Below are positions 8,396 through 16,243 of a DNA stretch of 64,000 nt, piece after piece (the stretch's first letter is position 1; each line of letters opens with the position of its first letter). Origin of the DNA: Desulfovibrio sp. (GTDB lineage: Bacteria > Desulfobacterota > Desulfovibrionia > Desulfovibrionales > Desulfovibrionaceae). The notes under the pieces were generated by a model, which was given only the letters and a program-made list of their open reading frames with translations, ran no database searches and was not told where the DNA came from. The stretch is from NCBI GenBank assembly GCA_031284485.1, contig JAISZT010000057.1:1-64000 (forward strand). The letters are read 5' to 3'. A program made the translations under genes and the position numbers.

Positions 8396-9556
8396 TCAGC
8401 TTTTGTAATTTTCATGCGTCTTCAATATCGGCATCCTGGAACAGATCCAGCGATACGCGATGACAAGCAGCGTAACAAGAAAAACGGAAATGGCGATTTC
8501 CATCCAGTTGGGGAAATAACGTTCGGAAGAGGGCAGGTTGTAGTTGAACGCGACAAGGCTCACATTGAAACGATTGAGAACCACGCCCATCACCGCAAGT
8601 ATCGCGGCCGCCTGCACCAGGCGCACGCTCCCCCTCTTTACGCCAAGGAGAAACATGAAGGCCGGCAACGCGACGGCTCCCGCGATCTCCAGCAGGAACC
8701 AGGTTCCGTAACCGGTGGAAAGATAGGGCAGGTTGCCGTTCGCAGCCACTTCAGCGAGTCTGAAAACCAGATAGACAAACATGAAGAGGCAAGCCGCTTT
8801 GCCGCAGCCCAAAACCGCTTTGTCAGCCGTTCGCGCATGCTGATCGTCCATATGGGCGCCCAGAAATTTATGGGCCAGACATCCCTCGACGACAACCATG
8901 CTCAGCCCTGCGAACAAACTTGAAACGAGAAAAAACAGCGGCATGAATTTGGAATACCACAAGGGGTGGATCTTGGAAGGGGCTACAAGATACAGAGCGC
9001 CCAGAGAACTTTGATGGATAACGGCGATCACGGCGCCGACCACAGCCAGAGGCGCCGCCCAGTTGACGACTTTGGCCCGTTGTCCGCTTTTGCCGAGCCA
9101 CTCAAAAAGCGCCGGCAGCAGTTCGACAAACAGCACTATCAGATACAGGGCAACGCAGAGTCCGACCAGAAAAAGCACGGAACTCGTGCCCTGGGACCAG
9201 AAAAAGGGGTACACAAGTCTCCACGGCTGTCCTACCTCGTACACCAGGGCGATCACTTCAAAAAAATAGCCGAGGAAGGCCGTTGTCAGGGCGGCCCGCA
9301 CGAATACGTTGAATTGCCTGAATCCGAAAATATAATAGGCGGCGGCGACTGCAAAGCCCCCTGCGGAAACGGCTATGCCGCAAAGGAGATCAAAGGCCAT
9401 CCAGAATCCCCAGGGGTTCTTGTCGTCCAGATTGGTAACGCCGCCGATGCCGGAAGTGAAACGCAGCAGGGTCAAGCCGATCCCCACAAGGAGTATGCAT
9501 AAAATTATACCGTTTTTTATATAATTTTTCTGTCCATTCTTGCATTCGGAGTTCAT
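8396..9556 (-). CDS. NrfD/HybB-family membrane subunit, second module
   Basis: 386 residues, around ten membrane segments, clearly paralogous to the subunit at 505-1719: for example RFTSGIGGVTNLDDKNPWGF against RFTQGIGSVTNLSDVQPWGM, plus the shared LNRFNVS and PSAERYFP/PSSERYFP blocks. It should exchange electrons with menaquinone in the membrane. Its ATG overlaps the stop of the ferredoxin gene by 4 bases. Unlike the first module, no small 48-residue subunit follows it. It is the last gene of an operon with a seven-heme cytochrome and a Tat-exported flavoprotein, so it most likely feeds quinol electrons outward to that reductase. Confidence 0.86.
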   Translation of the reverse strand: MNSECKNGQKNYIKNGIILCILLVGIGLTLLRFTSGIGGVTNLDDKNPWGFWMAFDLLCGIAVSAGGFAVAAAYYIFGFRQFNVFVRAALTTAFLGYFFEVIALVYEVGQPWRLVYPFFWSQGTSSVLFLVGLCVALYLIVLFVELLPALFEWLGKSGQRAKVVNWAAPLAVVGAVIAVIHQSSLGALYLVAPSKIHPLWYSKFMPLFFLVSSLFAGLSMVVVEGCLAHKFLGAHMDDQHARTADKAVLGCGKAACLFMFVYLVFRLAEVAANGNLPYLSTGYGTWFLLEIAGAVALPAFMFLLGVKRGSVRLVQAAAILAVMGVVLNRFNVSLVAFNYNLPSSERYFPNWMEIAISVFLVTLLVIAYRWICSRMPILKTHENYKS

Positions 9557-10458
9557 TGCCCCTCCTCCCCGCTGTTTTTTTCACGCCGTCCGCTGACAAG
9601 ATAAGCCACGCCGAAAAAGACGGACAATACGCCCGCGGCCATGCCCGCGGTTTCAAGGATGCCCGCCGTCGGTTCCGGGACAGGGGTTTTGCCAAGCTCG
9701 GGCTGGTCAAGATCCCTGTGCGGCACCGGGGACAGATAAAGCCAGCTGGTTCCGCCCACCTCATGCTCGCCGTAAATGTGCTCCACATAGAGTCCGGGAT
9801 CGTCGGCCATGCGTTGGCGGGCAATTTGCAGAAGTTCCGTTCGCTTGCCAAAAATCAACGCTTTTTCGGGGCATCTTGAAACACAGCCGGGAAGTTCCCC
9901 GGCGGCTATGCGCGGGGCGCACATTGTACACTTGTAGACCAATGGATTCCAGGCATTGTTGTAGTCATAAGCGGGCACATAGAACGGACAGGCAACCATG
10001 CAGTAACGGCAGCCGACGCAGAGTTCGGGCTTGTACAGCACGGGGCCTTCGGGCGTTTTGTAAAGCGCCTTGACAAAACAGGCGGAAGCGCAGGCCGGGT
10101 CTATACAGTGGTTACATTGAAATTTTCTGTGCACAGGATAGCGCCCTTCTATGGCATATCTGTTGACCACGGTGAAGCGCTGGAAATCTGTTCGACGTTT
10201 TGTTGCAAGCACACCCCTGTCATAGAAAGGCTTTTCCGGGATCTTGTAGTTTTCCGGCTTGGGCAGTATCGCGGAATTGACCGACTGGCAGGCGGCCTCA
10301 CAGCTTCGACAGCCGATGCACAACGCAGAGTCGTGGAGCACGCCGACAGCGTCAGGATTTTCTTTTACAGCGCCTGCGGAGGAAATTCCGGCATTGCCGG
10401 GCGAGATTGCGGCGGCAATGCCCACCGAGGCCAGCGACAGAAATTTTCTTCGGTTCAT
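9553..10458 (-). CDS. Tat-exported HybA-like ferredoxin, second module
   Basis: 301 residues. The Tat motif MNRRKFLSLAS is at the N-terminus and the four iron-sulfur groups are CIGCRSCEAAC, CNHCIDPACASAC, CVGCRYCMVAC and CTMC...GCVSRCP. One hydrophobic C-terminal anchor (around residues 265-288) is followed by RREKNSGEEG. It parallels the protein at 1720-2778 but lacks part of the central insert. Expected to stand between the NrfD-like subunit in the membrane and the seven-heme cytochrome in the periplasm. It begins 30 bases after the cytochrome gene and overlaps the next gene. Confidence 0.87.
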   Translation of the reverse strand: MNRRKFLSLASVGIAAAISPGNAGISSAGAVKENPDAVGVLHDSALCIGCRSCEAACQSVNSAILPKPENYKIPEKPFYDRGVLATKRRTDFQRFTVVNRYAIEGRYPVHRKFQCNHCIDPACASACFVKALYKTPEGPVLYKPELCVGCRYCMVACPFYVPAYDYNNAWNPLVYKCTMCAPRIAAGELPGCVSRCPEKALIFGKRTELLQIARQRMADDPGLYVEHIYGEHEVGGTSWLYLSPVPHRDLDQPELGKTPVPEPTAGILETAGMAAGVLSVFFGVAYLVSGRREKNSGEEGQ

Positions 10459-10488
10459 AGGATACTCCGTACCCGTTAGCGCCAGGGG

Positions 10489-11190
10489 CTATTGCTTCCC
10501 ACCGGGGATGGGATTCATCTCAAACTTGTGGCAATCCAGACAATAGGTGATGGAAGCCTCATGCGCCTTATGACAAAGCCTGCAGTTGACTACACCAAGG
10601 TGGGACGCGTGGGGATTTCTTGAGATATGATCCTTTCCCGGCGTTTTTTCAGCAAGCTGTTCGTAGCTGCCGTGGCACTTGAAGCAAACGGCGTTCTCCG
10701 GTTTGTCGTCGAGAACCGGCAGTTTGTCTCCATGGCACGAAGAACAGGCGACATCCTTTTTGGCATGGATTGTTGCCAGAAAGGGCGACTTTGCCCATTC
10801 AGCGGTTATTTCCGGCAGGAACTTCATTGTCTGCTCGTCAGGCACGCCGATGGATTCCCGACCGGGAAGAGAGAAGGACTTCCCGACATCAATGATATGA
10901 CAATAGGAACATTCCAGTTTCTTCTCCGAAAAATGTTTTTTGTGAACCTTGGCGGAAAAAACATGCGTGTCTCTGCGTGTCTCTGACGACGGAAGGTGAC
11001 ATTGCATACAGGATGAGATATTGTCTTCACCCTCCACAATCATGTGTTTTTCAGGCAAGACGGTACGCATGTCCGTATGGCACTCTGTCGCGCATTTACC
11101 CGGCGGTTCTTGCGCCGCGACAATTCCGGACATGAGTGGAATGACAGACGCCGCCAGAAACAGAAAGCAGTGCGGAATAATACGCTTCAT
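10489..11190 (-). CDS. Seven-heme periplasmic cytochrome c with one CX3CH site
   Basis: 233 residues with signal peptide MKRIIPHCFLFLAASVIP. Six canonical motifs are CMQCH, CSYCH, CSSCH, CFKCH, CRLCH and CLDCH, and a first, non-canonical site CATECH has three residues between the cysteines. It is unrelated in layout to the nine-heme cytochrome. Placement between a Tat flavoprotein and the ferredoxin/NrfD pair makes it the likely electron donor to the flavoprotein, as the cytochrome domain is in fused flavocytochromes c3 such as Fcc3. The 5' part is separated from the flavoprotein gene by a hairpin. Whether the CX3CH site carries heme cannot be told from sequence. Confidence 0.82.
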   Translation of the reverse strand: MKRIIPHCFLFLAASVIPLMSGIVAAQEPPGKCATECHTDMRTVLPEKHMIVEGEDNISSCMQCHLPSSETRRDTHVFSAKVHKKHFSEKKLECSYCHIIDVGKSFSLPGRESIGVPDEQTMKFLPEITAEWAKSPFLATIHAKKDVACSSCHGDKLPVLDDKPENAVCFKCHGSYEQLAEKTPGKDHISRNPHASHLGVVNCRLCHKAHEASITYCLDCHKFEMNPIPGGKQ

Positions 11191-11258
11191 GCCGGAACCT
11201 CTGCAGCGGGCTGAGATTCAAAACAAACTGTATTGAAAAACCAGGCAATGCCCTGCAA

Positions 11259-11287
11259 CAGATGGCAGAAAATTTTTCTGCCATCTG
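11259..11287. terminator. Intercistronic hairpin between flavoprotein and cytochrome genes
   Basis: Stem CAGATGGCAGAAA (11259-11271) pairs with 11275-11287 through 13 bp with a 3-base loop. On the plus strand it is followed by TTTTTA, but in the direction of the operon (minus) by TTGCAGG, so for the operon it is more likely a partial terminator or an mRNA-stabilising structure that lowers expression of the downstream genes. Confidence 0.45.
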
Positions 11288-11301
11288 TTTTTATTCAGGG
11301 G

Positions 11302-12843
11302 TTACGCTTTTTCCGTTGCCGCATTTCTCCCGGCGACGCGGCCAAAGACAATCGCATCTGAGGTGGCGTTGGATCCCAGACGGTTTGAACCGTGTATTCC
11401 GCCGGTAATTTCGCCGGCAGCATACAGTTTGGGTATAATCTCGCCGAAGACGTCAATAACCTGTGCTTTCGCGTTGATTCTGAGGCCACCCATGGTGTGG
11501 TGTATGGAAGGCCACTGCGGGATGCCGTAGAAGGGGCCTTTTTCCAGAGGGAGCATCTGGGGGGTGATGGGCTTGTTGAACTCAGGATCCTTCTTGTTCT
11601 TGAGCATCTCGTTATTCTTTTTAACGGTCTCTTCCAGCGCGGCCTTGTCTATGCCCAACTGGTCAGCTATACCGCCAATGGTATCGGACACGACAATGCG
11701 CTTCTTGTCCACAAAGCCCTGCAGGCGGCCCTTGTCCGTGCCGATTTTTTCAAGCATTTCCAGACTGAAAATGGAATAGGTGGCCTTTACGTCCGGGCCG
11801 AGATTAAGCTGGGCAAAAGAAACTTCATCGCGGCGTGCAAGTTCGCTGATAAAGCGTTTGCCTGCCTTGGTCACATACAGTACGCCGGCTCCGGGCCCAT
11901 TGAAGGGATAAAGGGCGGGTTCGTCAAGTATGCCGGATCCCGGTTCAGCATAGGGATACAACTGGATGAAGTTCATCTGCAAGGTATCCGCGCCGATGTT
12001 CTGGGAAAAACGGATTATTTCGCCTGTAGCGCCTTTCTGGTTGGTGGAAACAAATTTCTCCGTCAGGAAGGGGTAATGCTCGGTGCGCATTTTCAAATCG
12101 CGCGAAAAACCGCCCGCTGCCAGCACCAGTGCGCGGGTTGCCCTGATATTGCTGACTTTGCGCCCCTGTTTTACTTCAACGCCAAGCGCGGGGCCGCCGT
12201 CAGCGGCACGCCATATCCAGGTGACTTCACTTTCAAGGCGCAGGGGCTGCATGCCGTTTTTTTCGGCAATTTTGCGCAAAGGCTCCACATAGCCGCGTCC
12301 AACGTATTCTTCACAAATATGCGTGCGATAGGCCGAGTGCCCACCGGCGCGCGCCAGAACTTCGCGGACTTTACATCCGCCCTCGTTGATCATCCAGTTC
12401 AAAGCGTCAGGCGAACCCTCAACAAAAACTTTTACCAGTTCGGGAATGGGGAAAAAGTCGCCGCCCTTGACGGTGTCCTCCACATGCAAAGCAACGCTGT
12501 CATCGCCATAGCCCAGTTTTTGACGCAGGTGCATCTGGTCATCCCAAGCTGCCATCAGACCGCCATTGATGATGGAGTTGCCGCCGTATATCGGCATTTT
12601 TTCAAGGATGACTGTTTTTGCCCCGGCCTTTGCGGCTTCAGCGGCAGCGGACAGTCCGGCAAAGCCTGAACCGATAACAACAACATCAAAAGTTTCATCC
12701 CAGGTTGTCGGGAGCGCGCGTAATTTGGCTCCTGCCTTTGCTTCTTTTGCCGCACCAAGATCCATTGCCATAGAGGCGCCAACGACTGCGGCACTGGCGA
12801 TGGCGCCCTTCAGGAAAGAACGACGAGGTAATTTCTTGTCCAT
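11302..12843 (-). CDS. Tat-exported flavoprotein reductase of the fumarate/urocanate reductase family
   Basis: 513 residues. The start at 12843 follows AAAGGAGTCTGTT and gives the Tat signal RRSFLKGAIASAAVVGA. The FAD-binding motif VVIGSGFAGLSAAAEAA is near residue 55. Conserved reductase elements are GKRFISELARRDE (the Arg proton donor of Fcc3, Arg402), HHTMGG (His504) and GSNRLGSNATSD (Arg544). The fumarate-binding His365 of Fcc3 is replaced by Tyr in FIQLYP, as reported for urocanate reductase UrdA, but about five extra residues separate it from the catalytic Arg. It is therefore unlikely to use fumarate. The substrate may be an unsaturated or aromatic acid. It probably receives electrons from the seven-heme cytochrome. 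Confidence 0.8.
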   Translation of the reverse strand: MDKKLPRRSFLKGAIASAAVVGASMAMDLGAAKEAKAGAKLRALPTTWDETFDVVVIGSGFAGLSAAAEAAKAGAKTVILEKMPIYGGNSIINGGLMAAWDDQMHLRQKLGYGDDSVALHVEDTVKGGDFFPIPELVKVFVEGSPDALNWMINEGGCKVREVLARAGGHSAYRTHICEEYVGRGYVEPLRKIAEKNGMQPLRLESEVTWIWRAADGGPALGVEVKQGRKVSNIRATRALVLAAGGFSRDLKMRTEHYPFLTEKFVSTNQKGATGEIIRFSQNIGADTLQMNFIQLYPYAEPGSGILDEPALYPFNGPGAGVLYVTKAGKRFISELARRDEVSFAQLNLGPDVKATYSIFSLEMLEKIGTDKGRLQGFVDKKRIVVSDTIGGIADQLGIDKAALEETVKKNNEMLKNKKDPEFNKPITPQMLPLEKGPFYGIPQWPSIHHTMGGLRINAKAQVIDVFGEIIPKLYAAGEITGGIHGSNRLGSNATSDAIVFGRVAGRNAATEKA

Positions 12844-12885
12844 AACAGACTCCTTTGTTGTGGAGCAGACGGTGAGGGGAAATAT

Positions 12886-12904
12886 ACGGCGTTCATAACG
12901 CCGT
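12886..12904. promoter_or_regulatory. Inverted repeat in the leader of the flavoprotein operon
   Basis: ACGGCGTT and AACGCCGT, 8 bp each, flank a 3-base centre just downstream of the predicted start site of the promoter at 12917-12945. It could be an operator or a 5' mRNA hairpin upstream of the ribosome binding site. Confidence 0.45.
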
Positions 12905-12916
12905 TCGTTGATAGGT

Positions 12917-12945
12917 ATTATCATTAAAATCTTGACGAGTGTCAA
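12917..12945 (-). promoter_or_regulatory. Sigma-70-type promoter for the flavoprotein operon
   Basis: On the minus strand TTGACA (12945-12940), a 17-base spacer and GATAAT (12922-12917) form a near-consensus promoter, about 75 bases upstream of the flavoprotein start. The -35 is embedded in a small hairpin CTTGAC-ACTC-GTCAAG that may also end the acyl-CoA dehydrogenase transcript. Confidence 0.6.
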
Positions 12946-12990
12946 GACATTTTTTTATGGCAGCGACAGCTGTCATGTTGACAGCAACAC

Positions 12991-14127
12991 TCAGCGTAAC
13001 ACGTGCGAAGCAATGACGGCGCGCTGTATCTGGTTGGTGCCTTCAAAAATCTGGAAAATCTTCGCGTCACGCAGAAGTTTTTCCACCGGCATATCACGGC
13101 TGTATCCGTACCCGCCCATGATCTGAATGGCGTCAAGGGCATTTTGCACCGCTATATCGGAGGAATAGCATTTGGCAATGGCCCCTTCCATACCGTAGGG
13201 AAGGCCGTTTTGCACCAGCGTCAGCGCGTGTATGGCCATCTGCCGGGCGGTTTCCGTCCGTATGGCCATATCCGCCAGCATGAACTGTATGGCTTGCAGG
13301 GCGGAAACAGGATTGCCGAACTGCTTTCTGTTTTTGGCGTATTGCGTGGCCTCCTCCAGAGCGCGCCGCGCTATGCCCACGGCAAAGGGGGCGATGGCAC
13401 AGCGGGCCAGATCCAGCGTCCTCATGGCCAGTTTGAATCCTCCGCCTTCCCTGCCGACCAGGTTGTCTTTTGGAATACGCACATCATTAAAAACCACATC
13501 GGTTGTATTGCTCAGGCGTATGCCCATCTTGTTTTCTTCCTTGCCCACACTCAGGCCTTTGGCGCCTTTTTCCACAATAAAACAACTGAGGCCGCGCAGT
13601 TTTTTATCGGGGTCCGTGGAGGCGAACACCGTATAGAGATCCGACACTCCGCCGTTGGTAATGAAGCATTTGCTGCCGTTCAGCACATAGTCCGAGCCTT
13701 GCTTCACCGCTGTGGTCGCCACCGCGCTGGTATCAGAACCGGCATTGGGTTCGGTCAGGGCGAATGCGGCGAATTTTCCCTCCATGATGGCCGAGGCATA
13801 CAACTCGTTCTGCTCCGGCGTGCCGCCGAGCACAATGGGCTTATAGGCCAGAAAGGAGGCCGCCATGCTTACGCCGAAGCCGGAGTCAATGCGTCCTATT
13901 TCTTCGTACATGGCCGCAATGGTGATGTAATCCAGGCCGGGGCCGCCGAAACTTTCGGACAGTTCCACTGTGCTGAGGCCGAGGTCGGCGGCTCTTTTGT
14001 ATAGATCCACAGGAAATTCGCCTGACCTGTCAAACTCCGCGACGCGGGGTTTGAGTTCTTTTTCCGCGAATTCCCTTGCGGTTTGCACAAAAAGTTTTCC
14101 TTCATCATTCAGCATGTACCCACTCAT
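12991..14127 (-). CDS. Acyl-CoA dehydrogenase
   Basis: 378 residues, normal length for the short/medium-chain family. It oxidises an acyl-CoA at the alpha-beta bond, or runs in reverse with an electron-transferring partner. FAALTEPNAGSDTS and FITNGG are FAD/substrate motifs, and FEGTNQIQR near the C-terminus carries the usual catalytic glutamate. The start at 14127 was chosen for the strong GTAAGGAGGAACTGT before it. No etfAB genes are adjacent, which is unusual because these enzymes need an electron acceptor. It lies upstream of the exported reductase operon but that operon has its own promoter, so a joint role is only a possibility. Confidence 0.9.
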   Translation of the reverse strand: MSGYMLNDEGKLFVQTAREFAEKELKPRVAEFDRSGEFPVDLYKRAADLGLSTVELSESFGGPGLDYITIAAMYEEIGRIDSGFGVSMAASFLAYKPIVLGGTPEQNELYASAIMEGKFAAFALTEPNAGSDTSAVATTAVKQGSDYVLNGSKCFITNGGVSDLYTVFASTDPDKKLRGLSCFIVEKGAKGLSVGKEENKMGIRLSNTTDVVFNDVRIPKDNLVGREGGGFKLAMRTLDLARCAIAPFAVGIARRALEEATQYAKNRKQFGNPVSALQAIQFMLADMAIRTETARQMAIHALTLVQNGLPYGMEGAIAKCYSSDIAVQNALDAIQIMGGYGYSRDMPVEKLLRDAKIFQIFEGTNQIQRAVIASHVLR

Positions 14128-14324
14128 ACAGTTCCTCCTTACATTGCTAAAATTATCAAATAATAAACCCGCCGACATCCGGATGCGAGCTTTTTTCCCT
14201 TGCCCGAACTGTATATTCCCGCATGCGTCCGCTATTGGCGACGTCAAAAAAGATGTTTAAAATCTCCAGTGGTTGTGCCAGAAAATTTGGACGAAACAAT
14301 TATAACATTTTTTTTGGCCAAGCA

Positions 14325-15941
14325 CTAGCGCAGAAAATGTCCATCCCCCCCTTCAATCACAGTTGAAGAGCCTGCAGGGATATAGTTGTACGCGCCTATC
14401 CGTCTCTTGCCGTCGTCGATGGCGACAGCCAGGCGCAGGGCATCCGCGCAGGCGTTGCCGTATTCTTTTTCAAGCATCTGGCTCATACCGGCGGCTGCCT
14501 CTTTTAGCGCTTTTTCGGCGTCGGCGGCGCGCTTCAGTTCGATGACGACGGTTTTATCCTTATACCGGGCGACGATATCCATACGCCCGAGGTTGTTATG
14601 CACTTCCGCCTGCGCCCGGATGCCGGCGCCAAGGAGGAAGGTCTGCAGCGTCGCCCGGTAAAACGACTCATTGGAATTTACGCGATGATCATCATAGGAA
14701 ACGGCAGCATAGACACGGTTGAAAACCTTCACCAAGGCTTCTGCATCCTGTTTTGCAACGGCTGCTTGGACGTTTTTAAACAATTCGTCAGCTACGTAAT
14801 CTTCATGGATCATGTTTTGAATGCAATACGCCGACATTGCGGACAGGACTTCAAAATTCGGATAATCAAGGCAATACCCGTCGTCCCTCTTCCGCAGAGT
14901 CAGATAGCCCGCCTGATACAGGAAACCGTGCGGGGGCGTGGACTCGATCTCGCCCGGGGACGTGAGGAACGAACGCTGCACAGGAAGATTGCGAAACTGA
15001 TCGACGGTCAGGTTTTTTTCCCTGAGAAAATTGCGAATAAACGACGTCGATCCGGATTCCATCCAGTAATTGTCAAAAAAACCTCTCTGCAGCAGGCTCA
15101 GCGTGGAAAAAGGGTTGTAGACCAGCGTTTCGCCGTCAAAAGAAAAACCGTTGTAATACTCCTCAATTTTCCCCGGAAGTTCCGCGACAGCGATGCCGGT
15201 CTTTTTCGACAGACCTTCCAGATAGGGCTGGAAACAGTTTCCGAATTCTTCATGCGTGTAACCCATCATTGCGGCAAATTCGTGATCAAGCGAGATGTCA
15301 TAGAGATTGTTCAGCGAGGAAAAAACGCCCATCTTGCTGAACTTGCTCACGCCTGTGATGAAGGCAAAGTGAACGTAATCGGACGCGACCTTTATCTGCG
15401 AGTAAAAATCGCGCATAAACTCACGCACTCCCTCAAGCAACCGGGGATTGGAAAGCGCCTTGAAAATAGGCGCGTCGTATTCGTCAATGAGTATCACGGG
15501 TTCAACACCCATCTTCTGGGCCACGTCTTCCAGTAGAACACCAAAAGATTCCGCTGAATTAGACGAACAAGGCGTTAACTCAAAGGATGAGGCAATTTTA
15601 TGCAATCGCCGTGAAAGTGCTTCCTGAAATTCATCAAAACCCCGAAATAAAGGCATGGCACTCATGTCGAGTTTGATAACCGGTCTCGGCTGGAATTCAG
15701 CCGAGTTCATGCACTCCTCGACAGCGAGTCCCCGGAAAAGTTCTTTTTTGCCGCTGTAGAACGCCTCAAGCGCGGAGACAGTCAGGCTCTTGCCGAAGCG
15801 TCTGGGTCGCGCGCAGAAAACAACACTGCCCATTTTTCGCAATTCGGGAAGATAACGCGTCTTGTCAACGTACAGGTCACCGTTTTGGCGGATTATTTTA
15901 AAGCTTTGTGCGCCTAGCGGCAATTGCTGAAGGGCAGACAT
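14325..15941 (-). CDS. AAA-ATPase-like protein with C-terminal PD-(D/E)XK nuclease-like domain
   Basis: 538 residues. The N-terminus matches the AAA-ATPase-like family that is often multicopy in gut and oral bacteria: YVDKTRYLPEL, then ARPRRFGKSLTVSALEAFY (Walker A-like, GKS), and VILIDEYDAPI (Walker B). The C-terminus has GRMDIVARYKDKTVVIELK, the D...ExK pattern of the PDDEXK_9 domain. GGAGGCATCGAC precedes the chosen ATG. The function is not known for any member; a role with mobile DNA has been suggested. It is a single gene, adjacent to a nucleotidyltransferase remnant, in what looks like a locally rearranged region. Confidence 0.75.
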   Translation of the reverse strand: MSALQQLPLGAQSFKIIRQNGDLYVDKTRYLPELRKMGSVVFCARPRRFGKSLTVSALEAFYSGKKELFRGLAVEECMNSAEFQPRPVIKLDMSAMPLFRGFDEFQEALSRRLHKIASSFELTPCSSNSAESFGVLLEDVAQKMGVEPVILIDEYDAPIFKALSNPRLLEGVREFMRDFYSQIKVASDYVHFAFITGVSKFSKMGVFSSLNNLYDISLDHEFAAMMGYTHEEFGNCFQPYLEGLSKKTGIAVAELPGKIEEYYNGFSFDGETLVYNPFSTLSLLQRGFFDNYWMESGSTSFIRNFLREKNLTVDQFRNLPVQRSFLTSPGEIESTPPHGFLYQAGYLTLRKRDDGYCLDYPNFEVLSAMSAYCIQNMIHEDYVADELFKNVQAAVAKQDAEALVKVFNRVYAAVSYDDHRVNSNESFYRATLQTFLLGAGIRAQAEVHNNLGRMDIVARYKDKTVVIELKRAADAEKALKEAAAGMSQMLEKEYGNACADALRLAVAIDDGKRRIGAYNYIPAGSSTVIEGGDGHFLR

Positions 15942-16021
15942 GTCGATGCCTCCTGATGAATCACCTGAACAAGTTTGTGTGAAACCATACCCATTTTTAA
16001 GGTAAAAATCAAGAATTTTAA

Positions 16022-16192
16022 TTGGTTCATTCAATCGCGTCCCTGCTTTTTCTGACCCTGTTCGGATCAAGTCTCTACGGAACCGAAACGCCGGGAAAAT
16101 CCGATCTGGACGTGCGAGGGATTTTTTTGCCTTCCGCCAACTCACTGATTTTGCACAAGGCGCAAAAAAGGCTCGCGCCCATGACTTCTTGA
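16022..16192 (+). pseudogene. Nucleotidyltransferase-domain remnant
   Basis: A 56-codon open stretch encodes LFGSSLYGTETPGKSDLDVR followed by GIFLPS, the GS-x(8-12)-DxD core of the polymerase-beta-type nucleotidyltransferases (DUF4269/MNT-like relatives). It starts after a stop with no plausible start codon, and ends in the arm of an inverted repeat at 16192, so the N-terminus and most of the C-terminus are gone. Intact members are about 200-300 residues. It occupies the 302-base interval between the AAA-ATPase gene and cydB. Confidence 0.55.
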
Positions 16193-16224
16193 ATGGAAAT
16201 TCCATCAAGGGAAATGGGCGCGAG
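16172..16224. repeat. Long nested inverted repeat at the remnant boundary
   Basis: Outer arms CTCGCGCCCAT (16172-16182) and ATGGGCGCGAG (16214-16224) enclose inner arms CTTGAATGGAA/TTCCATCAAG (16188-16209) with one bulge. The structure would form one long cruciform or RNA hairpin. No T run follows, so it is not a standard terminator for cydB, although it lies 20 bases past the cydB stop. Confidence 0.55.
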
Positions 16225-16243
16225 GGCTGACGTCAGTTATGCA

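Noticed and set aside
11259-11290. Hairpin plus T run read as a plus-strand terminator
   Set aside because: No plus-strand gene exists there; in the operon direction the T run is upstream, so it was kept only as an intercistronic structure.
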